Below, one piece after another: positions 26,512 to 35,973 of a stretch of 64,000 bases of DNA. Within the stretch, counting starts at the first letter, position 1. The number at the start of each line of letters is the position of its first letter. Source of the stretch: Alicyclobacillus sp. SO9. Its GTDB lineage: Bacteria > Bacillota > Bacilli > Alicyclobacillales > Alicyclobacillaceae. The stretch is from the NCBI RefSeq assembly GCF_016406125.1, contig NZ_CP066339.1:2852001-2916000 (forward strand). Direction: 5' to 3'. The position numbers and the translations under genes were made by a program. Under the pieces are notes generated by a model. The model did no database searches. It was not told the DNA's origin and saw nothing but the letters and a program-made list of their open reading frames with translations.

Positions 26512-27279
26512 TTAGTATCCTCGATAGAGTACAAGCTGAATATACCAATTCAACAGCTGACTTCCAAAAAACACCGATACAATGACTCCAATCGCTATGT
26601 GTGGAACAAAAGGGACATACTGACGCTTTTTCAACAGCTTGAAAGCGCGCAGAGTCAGGCCTACAACACTGCCCGAAAAGGCAGCAACGACCAGTGACAG
26701 AAGACCCGCCCAAGGTCCAAGGACGACCCCGATGACTCCGTACAGTTTGGCGTCTCCCATCCCCATCTTACCTCTAGTTCCAATCGACAAGAAAAAGAGC
26801 AGGCCGAAATTTACCACAAAACCAATGAGGGCCATTTTGACGGATTGAATTCCTGTCAATACGGTTAAAATGAAGAATATAAGCACACCAGGATAAGTCA
26901 GCACGTTGGGCACTTTCATATAGAGGATATCTGTTTCAACGAGAACCAACAAAAAGAGCCAAAACACGGCAAATACGGCACGCTGGGGCCAACCGGGTAC
27001 ATATAAGTACGTGGCAACCCACAGACACCCGCCGAGTAACTCAAAGGCTGGATGCCGAATAGAAATTGGCGTGCTGCAGCTGCGACATTTTCCACGCAGC
27101 CCAAGCCAGCTTACAATCGGTATAAGTTCAAAGAAGTTCAGCGACCTTTTGCAATTTGGACAGTACGATCTAGGTGAGACAATCGACTGCTTTTGCGGCA
27201 GCCGCGATGCAACAACGCTGCCGAATGAGGCAAAAACGGATCCATACGCGAATACTAGTAGTGAAACCAACGTAAGCAA
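26512..27279 (-). CDS. comC: Type IV prepilin peptidase / N-methyltransferase
   Basis: Aspartic membrane protease that cuts the leaders of the ComG pseudopilins. About 255 residues with eight membrane helices. The cytoplasmic loop has both cysteine pairs (CPNC and CRSC) of the zinc-binding, methylating type; catalytic Asp residues are in the DILYMKVPN and GMGDAKLYG motifs. The frame opens at GTG 27294, but that lies before its own GGAGGT; TTG 27279 sits 6 bases after it and is chosen. Lies near folC as in B. subtilis. Confidence 0.94.
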   Translation of the reverse strand: MLTLVSLLVFAYGSVFASFGSVVASRLPQKQSIVSPRSYCPNCKRSLNFFELIPIVSWLGLRGKCRSCSTPISIRHPAFELLGGCLWVATYLYVPGWPQRAVFAVFWLFLLVLVETDILYMKVPNVLTYPGVLIFFILTVLTGIQSVKMALIGFVVNFGLLFFLSIGTRGKMGMGDAKLYGVIGVVLGPWAGLLSLVVAAFSGSVVGLTLRAFKLLKKRQYVPFVPHIAIGVIVSVFFGSQLLNWYIQLVLYRGY

Positions 27280-27512
27280 ACATTCACCTCCCACCGTCCA
27301 CGACTCCTACAGTCATACAGGAGTATTCGCCTTTATGTCCGGAATTCCTGTAGACGGTGGTACGCAGAGATTGGCAAAAATCTTCATATATCGCCGGATT
27401 CCGTGGTATTCCGTGTCGAAACGGATGGCATATGGTATACTGGAAGTAACGGATAGGACTTGGCATGGACAAGCTGTGCGAAGTCAATCGTTGTAAGAGA
27501 GGAGGCCAAAAG

Positions 27513-27692
27513 ATGGATCTCATTCGTACCACAGCGATTGTTGTAACTTCTGTCGTACTTTTTATCCTGTTGATGGTCTTTATCGGTCTCTTCCTCAAGA
27601 TAGCAGTCGCCTTGGCCTTGTTGGCACTGGCCTATTACTGGTTTACGAGAGCTACCGAACAGCGACGCAGGCGCTACAAACGCTGGCGTTAA
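27513..27692 (+). CDS. Small single-gene membrane protein, 59 residues, unknown
   Basis: One of few plus-strand genes. Two hydrophobic stretches (about 6-28 and 30-44) separated by Lys29, then a strongly basic tail with ten Arg/Lys in the last 15 residues. The ribosome-binding site AGAGGAGG is 7 bases before ATG 27513 and is the best argument that the gene is real; the longer frame from 27465 lacks one. Divergent from comC. No family recognised. Confidence 0.65.
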   Translation: MDLIRTTAIVVTSVVLFILLMVFIGLFLKIAVALALLALAYYWFTRATEQRRRRYKRWR

Positions 27693-27780
27693 TAAATGAG
27701 GGCTGCCCCTCTTCGTAAAGAACTTCGGAGGGATAGCCCTAGTTACAAACAAAACTCACATCTTACACAATTCGTTCTTG

Positions 27781-29175
27781 TTATACAATGGCATTCTTGG
27801 CTTGAGTTTTCAAAGACTCCCCTAGGCGCACAGCAATGGTCCATACATCCCCTGCACCCATCGTCAAAACCAGATCTCCTGCAGACACGGTCTCACTCAA
27901 GTAGTTAAAAACATCATCCTTGGATTGCAGAAAACGCACATTCGGATTGGAATGGGCTTTAATCTCGCTCACTAAACGTTTGGCACTCACGCCTTCAATC
28001 CGTTTCTCTCCAGCGGGCGAGTAGATGTCCGTAATGATGACCTCGTCTGCCCCTTTGAACGCTCTGGCAAATGCGTCAAAAAGAAAAAAGGTTCGAGTGT
28101 ATCGCTGCGGTTGAAATACAGCAACCAGTCTTCGATTCGTGGCTTGGGCGGCCGCAATTGTTGCACTGATTTCCGTCGGATGGTGTGCATAATCATCGAT
28201 GACCAGGACATCGGCCGCCTCCGCTATGACTTGAAACCGCCGTTTTGCGCCGTGAAACTGAGCGAATGCCTCAGCTACCTGTTCAAATTTCAGACCAGAC
28301 TCCAACGATACCGCAATAGCTGCAAGGGCGTTCATGATATTATGTCGGCCTGGCAACGCCAATGTCAGTTCTCCCAAGTACGTGTCCTGATGATATACTC
28401 TGCACTGACTGCTCCTGTCTTGGAGTTTGATATCTTCAGCCCGATAGTCCGCATCCGTGTCTGAGATCCCAACTGTTTGTACACGGCAGGGCGCAAAGTG
28501 TCGCATCGCTCTCAGGTGCTGATCCTCGGCCGAACAGACCAGTAAGCCGTGGGTGGGGATTTGCTGAATAAACTGTTCGTATGCTTTCAACAGGTTTTCA
28601 AACTTACCGTCATAGTGCTCAAGGTGATCGGCTTCAACATTCGTTATTACTGCAATTTCGGGATGGTAGTGCAAGAAAGACCCGTCACTTTCGTCGGCTT
28701 CAGCTACTACATACTGGCCGCCGCCAGCTTTTGCATTATCCCCAATATTACTGACTACCCCGCCAATGACAAATGTCGGGTCAAGTCCACATTGTTCCAT
28801 CACATAGGACACCATCGACGTCGTTGTTGTTTTGCCGTGTGCTCCGGTCACTGCAACACCAACGCGATTTGACATTAAGCGCGCTAGCATTTCCGAGCGG
28901 TGGATAACTGGAATGTTGCGGGACTTGGCTTCCTGAATCTCTACGTTGTCTTGAGAGAGTGCCGTACTATACACAACCACATCTGCTCCGTCAATCTGGC
29001 TGGCCCGATGCCCTTTATAAACACGGGCACCTCGCTCTGTCAAACGCTCTGTGAGTTCCTGACTCGTTACATCGGAACCACTCACTTGAAACCCCATATC
29101 CAACATGACACGGGCGATAGCACTCATCCCATAACCGCCAATTCCGACAAAGTGTACATGCTCCGAGTCTTTCAC
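27781..29175 (-). CDS. murC: UDP-N-acetylmuramate--L-alanine ligase
   Basis: Adds L-alanine to UDP-MurNAc, the first peptide step in peptidoglycan synthesis. 464 residues, normal. N-terminal Rossmann motif HFVGIGGYGMSAIA at 8-21, ATP P-loop TGAHGKTTTT near 114-123, and the DDYAHHP motif near 327-333. GTG start with AAGGCGGTG upstream; 17 bases after folC, so probably co-transcribed with folC. murC beside folC is different from B. subtilis. Confidence 0.97.
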   Translation of the reverse strand: MKDSEHVHFVGIGGYGMSAIARVMLDMGFQVSGSDVTSQELTERLTERGARVYKGHRASQIDGADVVVYSTALSQDNVEIQEAKSRNIPVIHRSEMLARLMSNRVGVAVTGAHGKTTTTSMVSYVMEQCGLDPTFVIGGVVSNIGDNAKAGGGQYVVAEADESDGSFLHYHPEIAVITNVEADHLEHYDGKFENLLKAYEQFIQQIPTHGLLVCSAEDQHLRAMRHFAPCRVQTVGISDTDADYRAEDIKLQDRSSQCRVYHQDTYLGELTLALPGRHNIMNALAAIAVSLESGLKFEQVAEAFAQFHGAKRRFQVIAEAADVLVIDDYAHHPTEISATIAAAQATNRRLVAVFQPQRYTRTFFLFDAFARAFKGADEVIITDIYSPAGEKRIEGVSAKRLVSEIKAHSNPNVRFLQSKDDVFNYLSETVSAGDLVLTMGAGDVWTIAVRLGESLKTQAKNAIV

Positions 29176-29192
29176 GCGCTACACCGCCTTCT

Positions 29193-30506
29193 TCAAGAAT
29201 CCCCAATAATATCGTGTATAGTTTTCCGCGCCTCCGTGACCGTATACAGTGAACCCCAGCAACAGACTGGTCGTCTGCTCTGCAATGCTTTGAATACAGC
29301 GTGAGAAACGCTGGGTGCAGCAGCAACCCGAATCTTCCGTGACGCCTTCTTCACTTTCTCTTCGAGCGTGGTTACAGGCAAAGCACGCCCATTATCAGGC
29401 TCACAAACCACCACATCGTTAAGCCATGGGCGCATGACATCAATCATCGTACCAACTTCCTTATCTTCAAGGACCCCGATAATCATAAGCCATGGACTAT
29501 CTATTCGACAAAGCTGGCTAAAATCCTTGAGAGACTGTGACAATGCCCTTGCTGCAGCCTGGTTGTGAGCGCCATCTAGAACAACAGGTGCTACGCCATT
29601 CCACAAGACCTCGAAACGTCCCTCCCAACGCAACCCTTCGAACGACCTCCGAACTTCAGTCAGACGCAGAGGTGGCAGAATTCCTTTCTGTACCAACAGT
29701 TCATATGCAGCCAAAGCCAAGCCCGCATTGCTTTGCTGATACGTACCGAGAAGCGGCAGCGGCAAACGATAGAAGTCGTCAAAGAGACCCCGGTACGTAA
29801 TCGTTTGTACAGTTCCGTAGGTGTCACCAGTGACCGAAAACGCCGCCGGTGCATGAAACACGCTTACACCCTTTTGTTCCGCGATTTGCTGTACAACAGC
29901 TAGAGCAGCATCCGTTGCACCAGTTATGACGGGCACTGTCTCTTTGATAATGCCTGCTTTCTCCCTGGCGATATCTGGTATCGTGTGACCCAAAATACCC
30001 TGATGGTCCAGACTTACATTTGTAATCACACACAACACCGGGTGCACCACGTTAGTGGAATCCGATTTACCGCCGAGCCCAGCTTCCCATACGACAATGT
30101 CTGCACGTTTCTGAACAAAGTACAAAATCGACATAATCGTTAAAGCCTCAAATTCTGTGAGCGGGTCGTCTTTGCTAATAACCTGCTCGGCAGCCATAAC
30201 CGCTTGTGCAGCCTTGGCAAAATCCTCCGTCTCCACCAATCGTCCGTTAACCGAAAAGTCCGCGCGCAGCCCCTCGAGTCCAGGCGATGTAAAGGTACCG
30301 ACGCGAAGGGAATTCTGCAACAAAGAAGTTAAAATCTTGCTTACTGACCCCTTCCCGTTCGTTCCGGCTACATGTACAAAATTGAGCTCTCTTTCCGGAT
30401 TGTGAAGCGCCCGCAGAACCTCTCTCATACGTTTCAGCCCCGGCCTCACACCGAGCGAGGCACGGCTGTGCAACCATTTGAGAGCATCACTGTATCCTAC
30501 GGACAT
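29193..30506 (-). CDS. folC: Folylpolyglutamate / dihydrofolate synthase
   Basis: Mur-ligase-family enzyme that adds glutamate to folates. About 437 residues. P-loop VAGTNGKGSVS near 45-55, the omega-loop region FTSPGLE, and the LDGAHN motif near 316-321. The frame opens at 30536, but ATG 30506 has AAAGGAG 8 bases upstream and gives the family N-terminus. 83 bases after valS; in B. subtilis valS-folC-comC is the same order. Confidence 0.96.
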   Translation of the reverse strand: MSVGYSDALKWLHSRASLGVRPGLKRMREVLRALHNPERELNFVHVAGTNGKGSVSKILTSLLQNSLRVGTFTSPGLEGLRADFSVNGRLVETEDFAKAAQAVMAAEQVISKDDPLTEFEALTIMSILYFVQKRADIVVWEAGLGGKSDSTNVVHPVLCVITNVSLDHQGILGHTIPDIAREKAGIIKETVPVITGATDAALAVVQQIAEQKGVSVFHAPAAFSVTGDTYGTVQTITYRGLFDDFYRLPLPLLGTYQQSNAGLALAAYELLVQKGILPPLRLTEVRRSFEGLRWEGRFEVLWNGVAPVVLDGAHNQAAARALSQSLKDFSQLCRIDSPWLMIIGVLEDKEVGTMIDVMRPWLNDVVVCEPDNGRALPVTTLEEKVKKASRKIRVAAAPSVSHAVFKALQSRRPVCCWGSLYTVTEARKTIHDIIGDS

Positions 30507-30589
30507 AATGTATTCTCCTTTTCGTAAAATGGTCACTGGAGACCAATTGCCTTTTCACGTCAGTGCATCTGACAGGGTTTTGTGCCAAG

Positions 30590-33250
30590 TTACTGAAGGC
30601 TGTCAAAGCGTTCTATCACTGCCTGAAGTTTCGCCTCATAATCATCCAATTTTGTACGTTCGCCAGCGACCACAGAGGCCGGTGCCCTCTCTACAAACTT
30701 CGAATTTGCGAGTTTCTTTTTGACGCGGTCTACCTCCTGCTCCAATCTGCTCCTCTCTTTCTGCAGCCTCTCTCGCTCCACATCCAGGTCTACGAGACCG
30801 GCAATAGGCAGATAGATTTCTGCCCCAGTGACTACAGCCGTCATTGCTTTTTCGGGGACCTGTGCCTGCTCGTCAATCACCAGCTCAGACAACTGACAGA
30901 AGCGAACCAGATATGAGCGCACCGATTCGAACAAGTTCGAAGTCTCCTTGTCCTGCGTTTTGACGGTCATGGCCACCTGCCGGGAGGGAGCCACCTGAAG
31001 TTCTGCCCGTATATTTCTTACCGCGCGAATCGCGTCCTTGACAACTCCTATCTGACGCTGTGCAGCCTTATCGCTCCACTCTTCACTGTAGGCCGGCCAC
31101 TCCGACACAATTAGGGCCTTACCGGTACCCGGCAGTGCCTGCCAGATTTCCTCCGTGACAAAGGGAATAAACGGGTGCAGCATACGCAACAGACGGTCCA
31201 GAGTATAAACCAGCATTCCTTGCGTGCGGACTTTACGCTCTTCATCGTCACCGTACAGCGATAGCTTTGAGAACTCAATGTACCAGTCACAAAACTCATC
31301 CCAACTGAAGTCGTATAACGCTCGGCCGGCTTCTCCAAAATCGTATCTGTCCAAGTGTTCAGCAACCGACTTTGCGGTCTCGTTCAGCCGATGTAGTATC
31401 CAACGGTCCTCGACATCCAATTTTGCATCAGCCGGGTTAAATTCACCAAAGCCGTCGGTCGGTACGTTCATGAGCACAAACCGAGATGCGTTCCAAATCT
31501 TATTAATAAAGTTGCGGGCGCTTTCCACTCTTTCCCACTGAAAACGCTGGTCGTTCCCTGGAGTGGTCCCGTTAGACAGCATAAACCGCAGCGCGTCCGC
31601 GCCGTACTGCGAAATGACCTCAATGGGATCGACACCATTCCCTAAGCTCTTCGACATTTTTCTCCCATCCGCAGCACGAATCAATCCGTGCAGAACAACG
31701 TCTGCAAAGGGCATCTGTCCGGTAAACTCGACGCCCGTAAAGACCATCCGCGCAACCCAGAAGAAAATAATGTCGTAACCGGTCATCAACGCATTTGTCG
31801 GATAATAGCGCTTCAAGTCTGCTGTCTCTTGCGGCCAGCCCATCGTTGAAAAGGGCCATAAAGCGGATGAGAACCAGGTGTCAAGGACATCCACTTCTTG
31901 ATGGATATTCTTCGAATGACAGTGAGAGCACTCTGAGGGGTCTTCCATCGACACCGTGATATCATCGCAGTCATCACAATACCAAGCTGGAATGCGATGG
32001 CCCCACCACAATTGGCGAGAAATACACCAGTCCCGTACGTCCTCCAGCCAATGTACAAATACCTTTTCAAAACGCTCTGGGACAAACCTGAGCTGGTTAT
32101 CCTCGACACGTTGCAGCGTATTTTTGGCAAGTGTATCCATCCGCACAAACCACTGCAGAGACAAGAATGGTTCAACCACCGTATCACAGCGGCTGCAGTG
32201 GCCCACTGCGTGCTCAATTTCTTCCTCTTCCTGCAAGTATCCTTGAGCCTTTAAATCCTCCGCCACAAGCCGGCGCGCTTCTTCTCGGCTCAAGCCGGTG
32301 TATCCGCCAGCAAGACGATTCAGACGTCCGTCCGGGTCAATACACTGAGGCATCTCCAAACCGTGTCTTTGGCCGACCTCAAAATCGTTCGGATCATGTG
32401 CCGGGGTAATCTTTAAGCAACCCGTACCAAACTCTCTATCGACGTAGCCGTCAGCAATAACGGGAATTTCTTTATCTGTAAGCGGGAGTTTCAGCATTTT
32501 GCCAACCAGGTGCCGGTAACGGTCGTCATCTGGATGCACTGCTACTGCCACATCTGCAAACATCGTCTCAGGCCGGGTGGTCGCGATAACGACCCCCTCA
32601 CCGCTGCCGTCTGCCAAGTCGTAACGGACGTGATACAGTTTCGCCTGTACATCCACATGTTCCACTTCAATATCGGACAGTGCTGTAGCGCAACGCGGAC
32701 ACCAGTTGATGATACGCTTTCCTCTGTAAATGAGTCCTTTGTCATAGAGTGTCACAAACACTTTTTTAACGGCGTTGGAGAGACCCTCATCCATGGTAAA
32801 CCGTTCACGGGACCAGTCGCACGATGCACCAAGTTTGCGAACTTGATTGGTAATAATGTTGCCGTACTCCTCTTTCCACGCCCACACACGTCGAGTGAAC
32901 TCCTCGCGGCCTAAATCGTGTCGACTCACGCCTTCTTCTTGTTTGATACTTTTCTCTACGCGTGTCTGGGTAGCAATGCCGGCGTGATCCGTTCCAGGGA
33001 CCCACAGCACATCATAGCCTCGTAACCGCTTGTATCTTACAATGATATCCTGAAGTGTGTTGTCCCAAGCATGACCAATATGAAGTGATCCCGTTACGTT
33101 CGGCGGCGGCATAACGACCGAAAAAGCTTCATTTTCATTGGGGGTTGCAGGCTTGAAATAGCCCCCATTCTCCCAAAACTGATAGATTCGCTCCTCAACC
33201 GTTGTCGGGTCGTAAACTTTGGATAAAAGATTCTCATTTGTTTCAGTCAT
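30590..33250 (-). CDS. valS: Valyl-tRNA synthetase
   Basis: Class Ia synthetase charging tRNA-Val. About 886 residues. HIGH-type motif HIGH in SLHIGHAWDN near 58-61, editing domain (CP1) about 190-340, KMSKS loop near 530 (GRKMSKSLGN), anticodon-binding domain and a C-terminal coiled coil (about 820-886) as in bacterial ValRS. The frame opens at 33298; ATG 33250 with GGGAGAA 7 bases upstream is used. Controlled by the T-box leader just upstream. Confidence 0.98.
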   Translation of the reverse strand: MTETNENLLSKVYDPTTVEERIYQFWENGGYFKPATPNENEAFSVVMPPPNVTGSLHIGHAWDNTLQDIIVRYKRLRGYDVLWVPGTDHAGIATQTRVEKSIKQEEGVSRHDLGREEFTRRVWAWKEEYGNIITNQVRKLGASCDWSRERFTMDEGLSNAVKKVFVTLYDKGLIYRGKRIINWCPRCATALSDIEVEHVDVQAKLYHVRYDLADGSGEGVVIATTRPETMFADVAVAVHPDDDRYRHLVGKMLKLPLTDKEIPVIADGYVDREFGTGCLKITPAHDPNDFEVGQRHGLEMPQCIDPDGRLNRLAGGYTGLSREEARRLVAEDLKAQGYLQEEEEIEHAVGHCSRCDTVVEPFLSLQWFVRMDTLAKNTLQRVEDNQLRFVPERFEKVFVHWLEDVRDWCISRQLWWGHRIPAWYCDDCDDITVSMEDPSECSHCHSKNIHQEVDVLDTWFSSALWPFSTMGWPQETADLKRYYPTNALMTGYDIIFFWVARMVFTGVEFTGQMPFADVVLHGLIRAADGRKMSKSLGNGVDPIEVISQYGADALRFMLSNGTTPGNDQRFQWERVESARNFINKIWNASRFVLMNVPTDGFGEFNPADAKLDVEDRWILHRLNETAKSVAEHLDRYDFGEAGRALYDFSWDEFCDWYIEFSKLSLYGDDEERKVRTQGMLVYTLDRLLRMLHPFIPFVTEEIWQALPGTGKALIVSEWPAYSEEWSDKAAQRQIGVVKDAIRAVRNIRAELQVAPSRQVAMTVKTQDKETSNLFESVRSYLVRFCQLSELVIDEQAQVPEKAMTAVVTGAEIYLPIAGLVDLDVERERLQKERSRLEQEVDRVKKKLANSKFVERAPASVVAGERTKLDDYEAKLQAVIERFDSLQ

Positions 33251-33369
33251 CGCAAATTCTCCCCATCTCTGCACAATATATGGAAACTCGCACCGCAATT
33301 TAGTGCGGTCGAGCGCACCGTCGCCACTTGGCGAACGCTGTAGTCACGCACATTTTCAAGTCCAGCAAA

Positions 33370-33632
33370 CGTAAAAATACTTCCGTCCCATCAGGACGGA
33401 AGTATTTCCGCGGTACCACCTGACTTCCTGAGCAAGCAGGCTCTGGCCGCTCGCTCAGGCTGCTCAGCCATTGTTAACGAAATGACCCGCCTGCTATAAT
33501 TATCCGGGCGACGTTCGGATACACCTTGCAGGCAATTTCCAGCCTAGATTGCCCTCTCTACTCCATTGTACCGGATGTACAAGGCCTGTATCCTACTCCT
33601 CCGCGGCAACAGTAAATCTTCAGTTCGAGCTT
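33370..33632 (-). promoter_or_regulatory. T-box leader of valS, GUC specifier
   Basis: Minus strand. The 5' part holds Stem I with AGTA opposite GAACGTC, where GUC would be the valine specifier, above the pairing GGATACA / TGTATCC. The T-box sequence CAGGTGGTACCGCGG covers 33406-33420, and a strong terminator hairpin (ATACTTCCGTCC / GGGACGGAAGTAT followed by TTTT) lies at 33370-33406. Uncharged tRNA-Val should stabilise the antiterminator and allow valS, probably with folC and murC, to be read. The 441 bases between valS and the next gene hold only this leader and its promoter. Confidence 0.9.
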
Positions 33633-33639
33633 ACACAGT

Positions 33640-33669
33640 ATAGTACTCATGTAGCCAATGCCCTGTCAA
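33640..33669 (-). promoter_or_regulatory. Sigma-A promoter of the valS T-box transcript
   Basis: Minus strand TTGACA (33664-33669), 18-base spacer, TACTAT (33640-33645). Perfect -35 hexamer; the start would lie near 33633, just before Stem I of the T-box. Confidence 0.75.
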
Positions 33670-33691
33670 GCTGGAGCGACAAAAGCAACGC

Positions 33692-34198
33692 CTAGCGTTT
33701 CTTGCGTTTCTTGTTCTTTGCAGAATGATGACGCCGCTGGGGCGCAGATGTGCTGCTGCTCGCAGCTTTCTGACTTCTCTTCGTGTCCAACTCTGCACGT
33801 TTTCTCTGTGACCAATTTGTCAGTCTCAGATATAAATAAGCCATTATAATTCCCACTACCAGCGTCAGTCCGTCTGTCTGTAGAATCCCCATCATTCCGA
33901 CGGGACGCGGCGGTTTGCCTATCATCGCGTTCTGCTCGTGCAGCGCCATTTGTAGTATGAAGCCAATAATAACAGTCGCAACGACCCCAACGATGGCATT
34001 GGCAAGTTTACGTTCTTCGATTCGCGGAATCACCCAGTAGCTTACCACCATGACCCCAAGCATCAAACTTGAAATAATCTGGGTTTTCACTGTGATAACA
34101 GCGATGAATTCCAAGGCTGAGATAACCAAGACTGTGAGTCCAACAAGGCGCCATGCCCATCCATTCCAAATTCCTTTTCCTGTCGTATACTCTCTCAA
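33692..34198 (-). CDS. Four-helix membrane protein with basic tail, unknown function
   Basis: 168 residues: membrane helices at about 17-37, 42-58, 65-86 and 101-125, then a cytoplasmic tail of about 40 residues ending in a run of Lys, Arg and His. TTG start at 34198 with GGAGGA 6 bases upstream. I do not recognise a family. It sits alone between valS and the plus-strand small gene, in the spore-coat cluster, but no promoter type could be assigned. Confidence 0.75.
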   Translation of the reverse strand: MREYTTGKGIWNGWAWRLVGLTVLVISALEFIAVITVKTQIISSLMLGVMVVSYWVIPRIEERKLANAIVGVVATVIIGFILQMALHEQNAMIGKPPRPVGMMGILQTDGLTLVVGIIMAYLYLRLTNWSQRKRAELDTKRSQKAASSSTSAPQRRHHSAKNKKRKKR

Positions 34199-34326
34199 AA
34201 GACGTCCTCCATCTATCCGTTAGTCACTTCTATCTTACCAAACTCCAACAATACTTGACCAGAAGGGTTGCATCAGGCATATCCGTGCATATGTATAACA
34301 ATAAGACAATTGGAGGGGGCGCCGAC

Positions 34327-34488
34327 ATGAGTTTTTTCTACGCAATGGCGAGATTTGTAAAGCTCTTACTAGCCGTAGCCATTTTTCTTTTATTCCTCCG
34401 CGCCCTGTTTTGGCCAAGTGCATTAGACCTGTTCGTCTTATTTATCCTGTTTATTGTCTTTGCCACGATGTTCATCGGAGGACCATAG
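34327..34488 (+). CDS. Small membrane protein, 53 residues, unknown
   Basis: Hydrophobic throughout: helices at about 9-26 and 32-50 with a short loop (WPSALD). ATG at 34327 follows GGAGGGGGC, a strong ribosome-binding site. A possible TTGACC-N17-CATATC promoter precedes it. The frame starting at 34153 is longer but lacks initiation signals. Divergent from the four-helix membrane protein gene. No family known to me. Confidence 0.6.
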   Translation: MSFFYAMARFVKLLLAVAIFLLFLRALFWPSALDLFVLFILFIVFATMFIGGP

Positions 34489-34614
34489 TCGACGTGTTCG
34501 AGCCTCACCCCATAACTAATAGACCCGCAGACTGGACGAGGCCAGTACGCGGGCCCTATTTTCAGATCCTTGTCACCTTCCTTTTCACAGCTTCAAATTC
34601 GCTTGTTACAAAGT

Positions 34615-35961
34615 CTATTCGCCAGGATGTTGAGCATCTCCCCACAAACGCGCAGGCCTTGATGTATCCGCAACGTCCTCGCTTGAAGACGTTCGTCTAG
34701 TCGGTTTGGGTCGGTACTTTCGAACACGAATCTGCGTCATCTCCCGTTGCGGCTTTCTACGCCTTGTCTGCTTTCGGGACTCCTGTCTGTTTGCTTCAAC
34801 CTTTGCATCCGCTCGTTGCGTTTCGAGCTTAGCTACTTGGGCTGCAACCTCTGCACCGTCGTCTTGCCGCGTTCGCAAATCTGCATGCACGACTTCCTCA
34901 TCGTTCACTGATAAATCATGGTTTTGGGCTAAAACAGAGCTTTCGGCCTGACTGAGCTGTTCAAGCCCCTTACTTTTCGTCTCGAGCAGTTCGAGAGAGT
35001 GTTCAAGCACATCCGAAAACAGTCCTTCATCTTTGAAATCCTGCGACTGATAAATCTCCACTAGTTGCAAAATGTCTAAGGGCGCTCTCAGCATGGCAGC
35101 GATATAGACACCCCAGTCATCTGCTCCGCTGACTTCACGAAGGTAGGTCTCCACCAGTTCCTTCAACAGCCCAGCATCCCAGGCGTGTTCGTTCATATGG
35201 CTGTTCATAAAATAAACCAAGTCTGACAAAGGGGCGCCAGGACCCACACTGTCGTAGTCAACAATGGTGTAGAACTCTCCATCATAGCGAATGTGCGCCG
35301 CGGAAAAGTTGCCGTGACAGACCCACCCCATTGCACACATTTGCGTTTCGTGCGTTGCAAAATCAAGCGCAGTCAGCCTATCCATGGCTTCCTGCGTACG
35401 AAGCAGCACATCTTGAGCAAAACCGAGAAAGAGACGCTCAAACTCCGTCCTTTCTGTCTTTTCTCGCACGTCTTTCCAAAATGATGCGGACTTGTCGTAC
35501 AAGCGTTGGAGCTTTTCCTGGAATCCTTGTGCAGGTCTGACACTGTCTCCTGTGCCAAGAGCCCCCATGGTGTTCCGTTGCCACAGCGCAAGTTCTTCAA
35601 CGGCCCGCGCCATGTGTTCTTTGTGACGGACTTCCAATGCACGCCCGCCGATCCAATCAGTCATATAGTAGAACCGGTTCCCGTCTCGTACGTAGGGGTC
35701 TCCATACCGATTTCGGATAAACCGGGGAACTCTGGGAACACCCTGTCCGGCTAGGTATTCCGTCACGGTAAAGGCATTTTGTACGTTCGCCAGCCTTTCC
35801 GAAACCGCCTTAACAGCTCTGGCTCCGAACATCGTCTGTAGTTTCACTGTGTCTCCCACCCGACGGATTCGCACCGGAACGCAGTCATATTCTTCGACAA
35901 TATCCGCCGGGATCCCATAAGAGTGAAGCATGCGTAGTACACTTGACTGAACGTCCCTCAC
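34615..35961 (-). CDS. CotS-family spore-coat kinase-like protein (YsxE-like)
   Basis: 448 residues. Aminoglycoside-phosphotransferase/CotS fold: N-lobe to about 105 (FYYMTDWIGGRAL hinge), catalytic loop at 216-225 and metal site VDYDS at 234-238. The catalytic loop reads HGN with a His at the later Asn position, so the usual catalytic Asp is replaced by Asn218. A basic, low-complexity C-terminal extension (about 340-448) is rich in Arg, Lys and Gln. Third gene after the SpoVID-like gene, the position of ysxE in B. subtilis. Spore-coat or spore-cortex role is inferred. Confidence 0.82.
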   Translation of the reverse strand: MRDVQSSVLRMLHSYGIPADIVEEYDCVPVRIRRVGDTVKLQTMFGARAVKAVSERLANVQNAFTVTEYLAGQGVPRVPRFIRNRYGDPYVRDGNRFYYMTDWIGGRALEVRHKEHMARAVEELALWQRNTMGALGTGDSVRPAQGFQEKLQRLYDKSASFWKDVREKTERTEFERLFLGFAQDVLLRTQEAMDRLTALDFATHETQMCAMGWVCHGNFSAAHIRYDGEFYTIVDYDSVGPGAPLSDLVYFMNSHMNEHAWDAGLLKELVETYLREVSGADDWGVYIAAMLRAPLDILQLVEIYQSQDFKDEGLFSDVLEHSLELLETKSKGLEQLSQAESSVLAQNHDLSVNDEEVVHADLRTRQDDGAEVAAQVAKLETQRADAKVEANRQESRKQTRRRKPQREMTQIRVRKYRPKPTRRTSSSEDVADTSRPARLWGDAQHPGE

Positions 35962-35973
35962 TGAGTTCCCTCC

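Noticed and set aside
27698-27750. Imperfect hairpin AGGGCT...AGCCCT after the small plus-strand gene
   Set aside because: Considered as a bidirectional terminator with murC, but neither strand has a convincing T tract and the stem has several mismatches.
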